Assembly: GCF_025821625.1 (NCBI RefSeq)
Contig: NZ_JACKSH010000190.1
Span: 33,304 to 97,303, forward strand
Direction of reading: 5' to 3'
Origin: Mycolicibacterium pyrenivorans
GTDB lineage: Bacteria > Actinomycetota > Actinomycetes > Mycobacteriales > Mycobacteriaceae
Length of the DNA stretch: 64,000 nucleotides
Shown here: positions 1 through 10,076 of the stretch, in pieces
Numbering within the stretch: the stretch's first letter is position 1
Layout: each line of letters starts with the position of its first letter
The notes under the pieces: generated by a model
The model's input: only the letters and a program-made list of their open reading frames with translations
Databases searched by the model: none
What the model was told of the DNA's origin: nothing
Program-made: the position numbers and the translations under genes

Positions 1-686
1 TCCCCTACGACGATCCGATTCTGCCGCTGCTGTATCCGAGGCTGGACGCTGGTGGTGATCCGGTGGCATTGGCGAAGCTGAGCGCGTTCCTGAAGCCGAT
101 CATCGACTCGGCGTACAAGCGCAACCGCGTCTTCCAGAGGAAGGACGCTGGTGGTGATCCGGTGGCATTGGCGAAGCTGAGCGCGTTCCTGAAGCCGATC
201 ATCGACTCGGCGTACAAGCGCAACCGCGTCTTCCAGAGGAACAAGTGGAGCGACGGGATCGTCAACATTCCGCTACCGGCAGCGGCAACGCCGCCGCCGC
301 CGGTGACGCCGCCGCCGCCGGTGACGCTGGTGCCGACGGTGACGTCTTCGCCGGTGGAGGAGCCGTCAGCCCAGCAGCTGGTGCCCTCCCCCACCGACAC
401 CGTCAGGGAGCAGGCGCTCAAACCAGAGGTGAAGCGGGAGAACCGGCATGTGTGGAAGAAGTTTTTCCACAGAGAGGGCGATTCGCCCAACATCGGAAAG
501 CATCGGAAGGGCGAGGCCCAGACGGCGACCGAGTCCACGACGACGTCGAACACCGCTGACACGACCTCGAGCGACACGACGTCGAACACCGCTGACACGA
601 CCTCGAGCGACACGACGTCGAACACCGCTGACACGACCTCGAGCGACACGACGTCGAACAACTCGGGCGATACAACTGCAGACTGA
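1..686 (+). CDS. 3' end of a PE-PPE-like / cell-surface protein with repeats (partial, 5' end outside window)
   Basis: The reading frame is open from the first base and ends at TGA 684-686, so only the C-terminal part is present. It encodes a short helical segment (ALAKLSAFLKPIIDSAYKRN) that occurs twice in tandem, then a Pro/Thr-rich stretch (PPPPV repeats), a basic segment and a Ser/Thr/Asp tail. The helical segment resembles the last helix of mycobacterial PE-PPE-domain hydrolases (LRVLVEAGYDR type), which is the only basis for the family guess. The tail holds three perfect 36-bp repeats encoding SNTADTTSSDTT. A low-complexity, probably surface-exposed or glycosylated C-terminus is likely. 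The catalytic domain, if there is one, lies outside the window. Confidence 0.5.
   Translation, partial: PYDDPILPLLYPRLDAGGDPVALAKLSAFLKPIIDSAYKRNRVFQRKDAGGDPVALAKLSAFLKPIIDSAYKRNRVFQRNKWSDGIVNIPLPAAATPPPPVTPPPPVTLVPTVTSSPVEEPSAQQLVPSPTDTVREQALKPEVKRENRHVWKKFFHREGDSPNIGKHRKGEAQTATESTTTSNTADTTSSDTTSNTADTTSSDTTSNTADTTSSDTTSNNSGDTTAD
44..241. repeat. perfect 99-bp tandem duplication inside the PE-PPE-like gene
   Basis: Bases 44-142 are repeated exactly at 143-241. The unit is 99 bp (33 codons), so the frame is kept and a 33-residue segment is duplicated. The copies are identical, so the event is recent or the repeat is homogenised. An assembly artefact is also possible. Confidence 0.95.
546..653. 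repeat. three perfect 36-bp tandem repeats coding a Ser/Thr/Asp-rich tail
   Basis: Units at 546-581, 582-617 and 618-653 are identical and each encodes SNTADTTSSDTT. A partial fourth unit (tcgaaca) follows. The 12-codon period keeps the frame, so copy-number change would only lengthen or shorten the tail. Confidence 0.95.
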
Positions 687-697
687 AGTGATGGGGT

Positions 698-957
698 CCG
701 CGCGCCAGCGGTAATACGGCTGCGGCGAGCGTGAGTACCCGGCACGTCACCGCCACGGCGATCCCGTCGGGGCGAGCCCCCTTGCGAGCGGGTCGAGCCT
801 TCTCCCGGCAGATTGGCCTGTGACAAGTACGGCAGCAGCCCGTCGCAGGACTTCGTTCTCCTGCTCGAGCAGCTTGATCCGACGCCGCGCATCCCGCAGC
901 TCCTGCACTCGCCAGTGCCCTTGCCCGTCCAACCCCAACGCCGGAGTTCGGGTCAAC
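698..957 (-). pseudogene. decayed IS3-family transposase remnant (OrfA end / OrfB start)
   Basis: On the minus strand, from about 950 down, one frame reads RVQELRDARRRIKLLEQENEVLRRA, the leucine-zipper-like C-terminus of IS3-family OrfA. The match then jumps frame to YLSQANLPGEGSTR (about 829-785), again to DGIAVAVTCRVLTLA (768-724), and again to PQPYYRW (ending at 705). The last two are typical of the start of OrfB. At least three frame changes in about 250 bp, and no full-length frame, mean the element is dead. No terminal inverted repeats were recognised. It lies between the 3' end of the repeat gene and the 3' end of the PPOX gene. Confidence 0.75.
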
Positions 958-1372
958 CCCCGTGCCAGGACGCCCAGTGACCAAGCTCCACGGTGATGAC
1001 CGGGCCGTCGAGCGCGAGTCGCTCGTATTGGGCGTACTTGGCCCGCAGCAGCGCGTAGCCCGCGGCCATCTCCACCCCGCCGTGGTGAACGGCCGCGACG
1101 CCGTCGGCGCGCACCCACCACAACTTCGACCAGTCGTCGTCGTAGTGCTCGACCAGAACGCTCACCACCGGGTTGCGCTCGATGTTGCGCAACCGGCGCA
1201 GCCGCCGGGTCGTCTTCGGCTTGGCGTCGACCGCGGTGTAGAGCCTGTCGCTGCGACCGTCGGGCACCGCGAAAACCACCGGCACCAGATGCGGCGCACC
1301 GTCGCCTCCGGTTGTGCCCAACACGGCCACGGGGGCGGCGGCGAATGCGGCCGCAGCATCGAAATTCGGCAT
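953..1372 (-). CDS. PPOX-class F420-dependent oxidoreductase (TIGR03668-like)
   Basis: The 139-residue product starts at ATG 1372 (MPNFDAAAAF). The frame stays open further upstream, but that part lacks family character. The sequence fits the small split-barrel flavin/F420 family: VLGTTGGDGAPHLVPVVF at the first strands, a K-rich segment (AKPKTTRRLRRLRNI) where the cofactor phosphate is usually bound, and a C-terminal ELGHWASWHGG. It resembles M. tuberculosis Rv0121c, which also lies near treS/mak. The substrate is unknown; F420 binding is inferred from the family. The 3' end abuts the IS3 remnant. Confidence 0.8.
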   Translation of the reverse strand: MPNFDAAAAFAAAPVAVLGTTGGDGAPHLVPVVFAVPDGRSDRLYTAVDAKPKTTRRLRRLRNIERNPVVSVLVEHYDDDWSKLWWVRADGVAAVHHGGVEMAAGYALLRAKYAQYERLALDGPVITVELGHWASWHGG

Positions 1373-1480
1373 TGCTCCAGGGTATGGTTCCAACGGCTCG
1401 CTGAATTCGTTCACCGTGGAGTCGCGGCGCGGCAACCACCGGGCTACCACTCAGCCTCCTGCCCATCGGAAGGTTCGGCC

Positions 1481-2638
1481 ATGATCATTTCGCGGAACAC
1501 CTCACCGCTGTCCAGAGTCGCCAAAGTCTTGACCTGTGCGGCGTCCGCGCTGCTCGTCACGGCCGCGGTGGCGTGCGCACCCCCCGAGAAGGACGACTCG
1601 GGCGCCGAGACGTCCTCGGGAGTCAAGGCCGCCGAGGCCACCTCCGCGCAGGATTTCGGCGGCATGGAGGGCCTCGTCGAGGCCGCGAAGGGTGAGGGTG
1701 AGCTCAATGTGATTGCGCTGCCCCCGGATTGGGCCAACTACGGGGTGATCATCAAGGCCTTCGCGGACAAGTACGGCATCAAGGTCAACTCGGCGCAGCC
1801 CGATGCGTCCAGCCAGGACGAGATCAACGCGGCCAACCAGCAGAAGGGCCGCGGCAGCGCACCCGACGTCTTCGACCTCGGTCAGTCCGTGGCGCTGGCG
1901 AACACCGCGATGTTCGCGCCGTACAAGGTGGAGACCTTCGACGACATCCCGGCCGCGTTCAAGGACGCCGACGGCACCTGGGTCAACGACTACGGCGGCT
2001 ACATGTCGATCGGCTTCGACTCCGCCAAGGTGCCACCGGTCACCAGCGTGGACGATCTCCTCAAGCCCGAATACCAGGGCAAGGTGGCGCTCAACGGCGA
2101 CCCGACCCAGGCGGGCGCGGCGTTCTCCGGCGTGCTGATGGTCGCGCTGTCCCAGGGCGGTTCGGTCGACGACATCGCCCCCGGCGTCGAGTTCTTCCGC
2201 AAGCTGAAGCAGGCGGGCAATTTCCTGCCGGTCGACCCGACACCGGCCACCATCGAATCCGGGCAGACGCCGGTGGTGATCGACTGGAACTACACCAACG
2301 CCAGCGAGACCAAGAAACTGCCCAGCTGGCAGGTCATGGTGCCGCCGGACTTCGCCGTGGCCGGCTACTACTACCAGGCGATCAACAAGGACGCGCCGCA
2401 TCCCGCGGCCGCCCGGCTGTGGCAGGAGTTCCTCTACAGCGACGAGGGCCAGAACCTGTTCGCCCAGGGCGGGGTACGCCCCGTGCGGGCCGACAACATG
2501 ATCGCCGACGGCACGCTCGAGGAGGCCGTCGCCGCCGCGATGCCGGTCGTCGACGGACCGGTGACCGTGCCGACGCCCGAGCAGACCGAGGCCGCCTCGA
2601 AGTACCTCGCGGACAACTGGGCCGCTGCGATTGGCTGA
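1481..2638 (+). CDS. ABC transporter substrate-binding lipoprotein
   Basis: The 385-residue protein starts at ATG 1481, preceded by a GGAAGG ribosome site 8 bases upstream. The frame is open further upstream, but ATG 1481 gives an immediate signal peptide: basic N-terminus, hydrophobic LTCAASALLVTAAVAC, and a lipobox-like AVAC whose Cys would be lipidated. The mature part is a family-1 extracellular solute-binding fold of the iron / putrescine / 2-aminoethylphosphonate type (GGYMSIGFDSAKV, LLKPEYQGKVAL, GQTPVVIDWNYTNA). It is the first gene of a complete importer whose downstream genes overlap by a few bases. The substrate cannot be fixed from sequence; a polyamine or phosphonate-type ligand is the best family guess. 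Confidence 0.85.
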   Translation: MIISRNTSPLSRVAKVLTCAASALLVTAAVACAPPEKDDSGAETSSGVKAAEATSAQDFGGMEGLVEAAKGEGELNVIALPPDWANYGVIIKAFADKYGIKVNSAQPDASSQDEINAANQQKGRGSAPDVFDLGQSVALANTAMFAPYKVETFDDIPAAFKDADGTWVNDYGGYMSIGFDSAKVPPVTSVDDLLKPEYQGKVALNGDPTQAGAAFSGVLMVALSQGGSVDDIAPGVEFFRKLKQAGNFLPVDPTPATIESGQTPVVIDWNYTNASETKKLPSWQVMVPPDFAVAGYYYQAINKDAPHPAAARLWQEFLYSDEGQNLFAQGGVRPVRADNMIADGTLEEAVAAAMPVVDGPVTVPTPEQTEAASKYLADNWAAAIG

Positions 2639-3494
2639 CATGCCCGGGGCCGCGCGCAGGGTCCGGGAGGCACTGCCGCTGCTGCCGTTCCTGACCGTCG
2701 TCGTCATCTTCCTGGTCATCCCGACGGTCACCGTCATCGTGAGCTCGGTGTACGCCGACGGTGTCTTCTCGCTGGACCGGATCGCGGCGCTGTTCACCGG
2801 CACGGCGCTGTCGGCGCTGGCCGACAGCGTGCTGCTGTCGGGCGCGACCGCGCTCCTCGGGGCGGTGTTCGGGGCGGTGCTCGCCTGGCTGATCGTCAGC
2901 AGCCCGCCCACCTCGATGGTGCGCCGCGCGGTCCTGTCGCTGTGCAGCGTTCTCGCCCAGTTCGGCGGCGTCGCACTGGCTTTCGCGTTCCTGGCCACCG
3001 TGGGGCTCAACGGGGTGCTGACGCTGTGGATGCAGCAGCTGTTCGGGTGGAACCTGGCAGCCTCGGGCTGGCTGTACAGCCTGAGCGGGCTGATCCTGGT
3101 CTACACGTACTTCCAGATCCCGCTCATGGTCATCGTGTTCATCCCGGCACTCGAGGGGCTGCGTGAGCAGTGGCGCGAGGCGGCGGTCAGCCTCGGCGCG
3201 TCGACGTGGGCCTACTGGCGCGAGGTGGCGATCCCGCTGCTGACCCCGGCGTTCCTCGGGTCGGCGTTGTTGTTGTTCGCCAACGCGTTCGCCGCCTACG
3301 CCACCGCCGCGGCGCTGGTCAGCCAGGGAAGCCCGATCCTGCCGCTGTTGATCCGCGCGTCGCTGGTCAGCGAGGTGGTGCTGGGGCAGGAGGGCTTCGC
3401 CTACGCGCTGGCGCTGGAGATGATCGTCGTGGTCGCCGTGGTGATGCTCGCCTACAACCTGTTGGTGCGGCGCAGCGCCAGGTGGCTGTCGTGA
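2631..3494 (+). CDS. ABC transporter permease 1 (PotB/ThiP-type)
   Basis: The integral membrane protein has about 6 membrane segments. The EAA loop is visible as EAAVSLGASTWAYWREVAIP (roughly residues 183-202), the contact site for the ATPase. Translation may start at TTG 2631 (287 residues, overlapping the upstream stop by 8 bases) or ATG 2640 (284 residues). The gene is second in the importer operon. The family is the binding-protein-dependent permease family used for polyamines, iron or phosphonates. Confidence 0.85.
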   Translation: MADMPGAARRVREALPLLPFLTVVVIFLVIPTVTVIVSSVYADGVFSLDRIAALFTGTALSALADSVLLSGATALLGAVFGAVLAWLIVSSPPTSMVRRAVLSLCSVLAQFGGVALAFAFLATVGLNGVLTLWMQQLFGWNLAASGWLYSLSGLILVYTYFQIPLMVIVFIPALEGLREQWREAAVSLGASTWAYWREVAIPLLTPAFLGSALLLFANAFAAYATAAALVSQGSPILPLLIRASLVSEVVLGQEGFAYALALEMIVVVAVVMLAYNLLVRRSARWLS

Positions 3495-4282
3495 GGGCCG
3501 CCAATGTGGTCCGCGGGGCACTGTGGGTCGTGTTCGGCCTGTTCTTCCTCTTTCCGCTGTATGCCATGGCCGACTTCTCCACCCGCAACCTCATCGCGGG
3601 CGGGCGCACCGGGCAGGCGTGGGCCAACCTGGTCACCGACCAGGCTCTCTACCAGGCGATCGTGGTGTCGCTGCTGCTCGCCGTGTGCACCGTCGTGGCG
3701 ATGCTGGTGCTGCTGGTGCCGACGATGATCTGGGTGCGGTTGCGCGCCCCGTGGGCCAGGGGCCTGGTGGAGTTTCTCTGCCTGCTGCCTCTGACCATCC
3801 CGGCGCTGGTGATCGTCGTCGGACTGCGCAACGTCTACCTGTGGGTGACCTACCTGCTGGGTGACTCCGCGCTGACGCTGACGTTCGTGTACGTCGTGGT
3901 GGTGCTGCCGTTCGCCTACCGCGCCCTCGACGCGGCCCTGGCGGCCATCGACCTGCAGACGCTGTCGGAAGCCGCCCGCTCGCTCGGGGCAGGCTGGACC
4001 GCGACGATCATGCGGGTGGTGGTCCCCAACATCTGGTCGGGAATCCTGTCGGCGGCGTTCATCTCGATCGCGGTGGTGCTCGGCGAGTACACCATCGCCT
4101 CGCTGAGCGGCTACGAGACCCTGCAGGTCCAGATCGTGTTGATCGGCAAGAGCGACGGCCCGACGTCGGTGGCGGCCTCGCTGGCCACCCTGCTGTTCGG
4201 GTTCGCGTTGCTGCTGGTCCTGTCGTTGGTCACCCGGGGGCGCCGGCGCGCCCGCACTCTGAAGCCAGGAGTAACCGTATGA
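3491..4282 (+). CDS. ABC transporter permease 2 (PotC-type)
   Basis: The 263-residue product starts at GTG 3491, which overlaps the stop of permease 1 (GTGA). The open frame continues upstream, but that portion is a shadow of permease 1. The protein has about 6 membrane segments and the EAA loop EAARSLGAGWTATIMRVVVP. It would form a heterodimer with permease 1. Its stop overlaps the ATPase start (ATGA at 4279-4282), which supports translational coupling. Confidence 0.87.
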   Translation: MRAANVVRGALWVVFGLFFLFPLYAMADFSTRNLIAGGRTGQAWANLVTDQALYQAIVVSLLLAVCTVVAMLVLLVPTMIWVRLRAPWARGLVEFLCLLPLTIPALVIVVGLRNVYLWVTYLLGDSALTLTFVYVVVVLPFAYRALDAALAAIDLQTLSEAARSLGAGWTATIMRVVVPNIWSGILSAAFISIAVVLGEYTIASLSGYETLQVQIVLIGKSDGPTSVAASLATLLFGFALLLVLSLVTRGRRRARTLKPGVTV

Positions 4283-5328
4283 GCCGCAACACTTCCGGCG
4301 TGGCCGTGGCACTCGACGACCTCACCCGCGTGTACGGCACCACGAAAGCGCTCGACGGTCTCACGCTGCACATCGAGCCGGGGGAACTGGTGGCGCTGCT
4401 GGGGCCATCGGGGTGCGGCAAGACCACCGCGCTGAGAATCCTCGCAGGCCTCGACGAGGCGACCTCGGGGACGGTGTCGGTCGGCGGCGTCGATGTCAGC
4501 AGGGTGCCCGCCAACAAGCGGGACATGGGCATGGTGTTCCAGGCCTACAGCCTGTTCCCGCACCTGACTGTGCTCGACAACGTGGCCTTCGGCCTGAAGA
4601 TGCGGGGAAAGGCCAAGGGCGACCGTTCATCTCGTGCCGCCGAGATGCTGGAGCTCGTCGGGTTGGCGGCGCACAGCGACAAGTACGCCTCCGAGCTGTC
4701 CGGCGGTCAGCAGCAGCGGGTGGCGTTGGCCCGCGCGTTGGCGATCCAGCCGCGGGTGCTGCTTCTCGACGAGCCGCTGTCGGCGCTGGACGCCAAAGTC
4801 CGCACACAGCTGCGCGACGAGATCCGGCGCGTCCAGCTCGAGGTGGGCACGACGACGCTGTTCGTCACCCACGACCAGGAGGAGGCGCTGGCCGTCGCCG
4901 ACCGCGTCGGGGTGATGAGCCAGGGCAGACTCGACCAACTCGCCGCTCCCGCCGACGTCTACGCGAACCCCGCCACGCCGTTCGTCGCGGATTTCGTGGG
5001 ACTGAACAACAAAGTGCCCGCACAGGTTTCCGGCGGCCGCGCGTCCCTGCTCGGTGTCACGGTGCCGGCACTGCCCGGTTCCGTCGCCTCCGGTGCCGGC
5101 ATCGCGATGGTGCGGCCGGAAGCCGTCACCGTCACCGCGGATCCGGCCGGCGCGGCGAGGGTCGTCGCGGTGTCGTTCCTCGGGGCCATCTCGCGGGTGA
5201 GCGTGACGGTGGCCGACGGCTCCACGATCAGCGCCCAGACGGCCGGCTCGGCCGCGCGGACGTTCGCACCGGGCGACCCGGTGACCGTCGGCGTCGAACC
5301 GGGCGGCGTCCTCGTCGTCGCTGAGTGA
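4279..5328 (+). CDS. ABC transporter ATP-binding protein (PotA/FbpC-type)
   Basis: The 349-residue ATPase has Walker A GPSGCGKT, Q-loop VFQAYSLFP, signature LSGGQQQ, Walker B LLLDEP, D-loop SALD and switch His in FVTHD. After about residue 240 a TOBE-type beta domain follows (VPAQVSG... VTVGVEPGG), as in polyamine, iron and phosphonate importers. It is the last gene of the four-gene importer, with start ATG 4279 overlapping permease 2. The next gene downstream is convergent. Confidence 0.92.
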   Translation: MSRNTSGVAVALDDLTRVYGTTKALDGLTLHIEPGELVALLGPSGCGKTTALRILAGLDEATSGTVSVGGVDVSRVPANKRDMGMVFQAYSLFPHLTVLDNVAFGLKMRGKAKGDRSSRAAEMLELVGLAAHSDKYASELSGGQQQRVALARALAIQPRVLLLDEPLSALDAKVRTQLRDEIRRVQLEVGTTTLFVTHDQEEALAVADRVGVMSQGRLDQLAAPADVYANPATPFVADFVGLNNKVPAQVSGGRASLLGVTVPALPGSVASGAGIAMVRPEAVTVTADPAGAARVVAVSFLGAISRVSVTVADGSTISAQTAGSAARTFAPGDPVTVGVEPGGVLVVAE

Positions 5329-5375
5329 ATCCGGCGCGTAAACCGACCGTCTCCGCGTCGCTCAACGCGCCCGAT

Positions 5376-5963
5376 TCACACGTCGTGGACGGGTTCGATG
5401 CCCAGGTCGCGGTAGGTCACCAACGCGTGGAACGGCACGCCGTGCTGCGCGAACCGCCGCGCGGCGATGTCCCCACGGTCCACCATCGGGATCACCCCGG
5501 TGGCCACCGCACCGACCGCCTTCACCCGATCCAGCGCGATCTCGGTGGACCCTCCGGTGCTGATGACGTCGTCGACCAGCAGCACCCTGGTGCCGGGCTG
5601 CAGCCGGGTGCCCTCGATCCACTGCTCGCGCCCGCGCGACTTCTGCTCCTTGCGCACCGAGAACCAGGCCTTGCCGGTCACCATCGCGACACCGTGCGCC
5701 AGCGGATCGGCACCCATCGTGAGGCCGCCCACCGCGTCGAACTCGATGCCGTTGGCCGCGGCCAGGTCAGCGACCGCGCGGCTGACGACGGCCAGCCGTT
5801 CACCGGTGTCGACGGCGTACTTGCCGTCGATGTAGTCATGGCTGAGCTGGCCGCTGGCCAACCGGAACGGTTCGTCGCGACGCTCGTGGCCCCGCGTGCG
5901 GATCAGGTCGAATGCCGCCTGCCAGGTGTCCGGTCGGTCAGCAGACGAGGGCTCAGCAGTCAT
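5376..5963 (-). CDS. orotate-phosphoribosyltransferase-like PRTase
   Basis: The 195-residue protein carries the type I PRTase PRPP loop VLLVDDVISTGGS and the flexible-loop segment SVRKEQKSRGREQW, consistent with PyrE-type chemistry (orotate + PRPP giving OMP). The N-terminus LASGQLSHDYIDGKYAV matches the hood region of orotate PRTases. No pyrimidine genes are adjacent, so this may be a second PyrE or a related PRTase. It converges with the ABC ATPase gene and lies downstream of the HugZ-like gene on the same strand. Confidence 0.7.
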   Translation of the reverse strand: MTAEPSSADRPDTWQAAFDLIRTRGHERRDEPFRLASGQLSHDYIDGKYAVDTGERLAVVSRAVADLAAANGIEFDAVGGLTMGADPLAHGVAMVTGKAWFSVRKEQKSRGREQWIEGTRLQPGTRVLLVDDVISTGGSTEIALDRVKAVGAVATGVIPMVDRGDIAARRFAQHGVPFHALVTYRDLGIEPVHDV

Positions 5964-6006
5964 ACCGGCGATCGTATTGCACCGGGGCTCCCGGCCGCGT
6001 CCCGAG

Positions 6007-6819
6007 TCAGCCCTGGCGTGCCCGTCGCACCAACTCCACTGCGGCCGAACGCAATTCGTCGACGGAGTCGATCGGCTCGGCGTACCCGATGCGGGTGTAG
6101 GCCATTCCCCGGTCGGTGGTCAGCCGAAGATCCAGACCGTATCGGTCGGCGCCCGTGCAGACGGCGGCGGTGGTATCGGGGTAGCCGCCGAGGGTTCTCG
6201 CCATCGTCACCAGCGATTCGGCGTGGTCGTCGTTGAGGTGCGCGACAGCGCCCGCCGACACCGGCGTCACGGGATCGGCCTGCGCCTCCGCGTACTCCCG
6301 GCCGCTGGTCGAGTCCATGCGTCCGTAACCGCCGACCCAGCGCACGCGTTCCACCCGCAGCACCCACAGCGAGAAGTCGCTGTAGTCGATGTAGTACTTC
6401 GCGGCGGCCACCGCCGACAGGTGCGCCTCGCGGGCGGCGGCGCGTTCGGCCCCCTCGGGTTCGGCGACGTGCCCGGCCAGCGTGATGCGACCGCTGGCCA
6501 GCGGGTCGGTCTCGCTGCTCGGCGCGACGATCGCGATGCTGGCCCGCCGGTCCCCGGCCAGGTTGCGGCCGTGCTCGGCGAGGTTCGACACGCACAGCAC
6601 CGGCGCGCCGCCGAGCAGGCCGTAGGTGACGAACGAGGCCCACGGGTCGCCCTCCGACGTCAGCGAGGCCAGCGTGCCGGTGTTGGTCGACGCGGCGATG
6701 GTGCGCGCTTCCTCGGCCGCCGACGGGCGAACCGCGTTCACCGGTGGGGTCAGTGGGGGCGGCACCGTGGGTGCGTCCCCGGGATCGCCATGGTCGCGTG
6801 TCGAGCCGCCGGAGGTCAC
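6007..6819 (-). CDS. HugZ-like PPOX / DUF2470 protein
   Basis: The 270-residue product has an N-terminal split-barrel PPOX domain (about residues 35-165: GTLASLTSEGDPWASFVTYG, GRITLAGHV) and a C-terminal DUF2470 domain opening with VAHLNDDHAESL. This arrangement is that of HugZ-type haem-utilisation/haem-degrading proteins and of related proteins of unknown substrate. Haem binding is inferred from the family only. It lies 43 bases upstream of the PRTase gene on the same strand and is divergent from treS. Confidence 0.78.
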   Translation of the reverse strand: MTSGGSTRDHGDPGDAPTVPPPLTPPVNAVRPSAAEEARTIAASTNTGTLASLTSEGDPWASFVTYGLLGGAPVLCVSNLAEHGRNLAGDRRASIAIVAPSSETDPLASGRITLAGHVAEPEGAERAAAREAHLSAVAAAKYYIDYSDFSLWVLRVERVRWVGGYGRMDSTSGREYAEAQADPVTPVSAGAVAHLNDDHAESLVTMARTLGGYPDTTAAVCTGADRYGLDLRLTTDRGMAYTRIGYAEPIDSVDELRSAAVELVRRARQG

Positions 6820-6921
6820 GTCGGCACGATAGCGCGTGCGGGCGGCCCTCGGGCATTCCGCAGGAAGCCGGGCTCGCCCGGTGGTTCATTTCCCGGCGTC
6901 CTGGGTAGGTTTGAGAACTGT

Positions 6922-8720
<1,799 letters not shown>

Positions 8721-8724
<4 letters not shown>

Positions 8725-10076
8725 CCGCTATGACACTGCCATTCGCCGAATGGCTCAAGCACCAACGCTGGTACGCCGGCCGCAGCCGCGAACTGGCGTC
8801 CGCCCGGCCCGCGTCGATCACCGCGCTGCGCGACGACCTCGACTTGGTACTGCTCGACGCCGCCTACACCGACGGGTCCGCCGAGCGCTACCAGGTGCTG
8901 CTGCGGTGGGGCAGTGCGCCCATCGACGAGTACAGCGACATCGCCACGATCGGCACCGCCGACGGCCCCGACGGCACCAGGCGGATCGCCTACGACGCGC
9001 TCTACGACCCCGACGCGTCGCTGCACCTGCTGTCGCTGATCGACTCGTCGGCCACCGTCGCGGACCTGCGATTCGCCAAGGAACCCGACGTCACCCTGCC
9101 GCGGGATGCGGCGCCCCGCATCTCGGGCGCCGAGCAGAGCAACACCAGCGTCATCTTCGAGGAGCAGGCCGTCCTGAAGGTGTTCCGGCGGATCACCCCG
9201 GGCATCAACCCTGACATCGAGCTGAACCGGGTGCTGGCGCGGGCGGGCAACCCGCACGTCGCGCGCCTGCTCGGGGCGTACGAGACACATTGGGAGGGGC
9301 CCGGATCCGAGCCCTGCGCCCTCGGCATGGTGACCGAGTTCGCCGCGAACAGCGCCGAGGGGTGGGACATGGCCACGGCCAGTACCCGCGACCTGTTCGC
9401 CGAGGGCGACCTGTACGCCGACGAGGTGGGCGGCGACTTCGCGGGCGAGTCCCACCGACTCGGGGAGGCCGTCGCCTCGGTGCATGCGGCGCTGGCGGAG
9501 CATCTGGGCACCTCCTCGGAACCTTTCCCGGTCGACACCGTGCTGGAACGGCTGAACTCGGCGGTGCAGGCGGCACCCGCGCTGCGGGACCACGCACCGC
9601 TGATCGAGGAGCGCTACCGCAAGCTCGCCGACGAGACCATCAGCGTTCAGCGCGTGCACGGCGACCTGCACCTCGGTCAGGTGCTGCGCACCCCGGAGGG
9701 TTGGCTGCTCATCGACTTCGAAGGTGAGCCGGGCCAGCCTCTGGAGGAACGCAGGCGGCCGGATTCGCCCCTGCGTGATGTCGCAGGGGTGCTGCGCTCC
9801 TACGAGTACGCCGCCTACCAGCGGTTGGTGGATCTGCAGGCCGACCATGACCGCGACCGACAGGTGAGCGCTCGTGCGCGGGAGTGGGTCGCGCGCAACG
9901 GTGCGGCGTTCTGCGACGGCTACGCCGCGGTGGCGGGCGCCGACCCGCGCGACTCCGATCAGGTGCTCGCCGCCTACGAACTGGACAAGGCCGTCTACGA
10001 GGCCGCCTACGAGGCGCGGTTCCGGCCCACCTGGCTGCCGATCCCGCTGAAGTCCATCGAGCGCATCCTGGGCTGA
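8721..10076 (+). CDS. mak: maltokinase
   Basis: The 451-residue enzyme (also called Pep2) phosphorylates maltose with ATP to maltose 1-phosphate, the donor for GlgE. Start ATG 8721 overlaps the treS stop. The N-terminal maltokinase cap (LPFAEWLKHQRWYAGRSR) is followed by an aminoglycoside-phosphotransferase-like kinase fold. The catalytic segment is VHGDLHLGQV (Asp about 315) and the metal-binding segment LLIDFEGEP. Its length is close to Rv0127 (455). GlgE and GlgB are not in this window. The stop is directly next to that of the convergent SDR gene. Confidence 0.95.

Noticed and set aside
5333..5371. GGCGCGT ... ACGCGCC stem between convergent genes, considered as a terminator
   Set aside because: 25-base loop, no U-tract, short arms; too weak to call.
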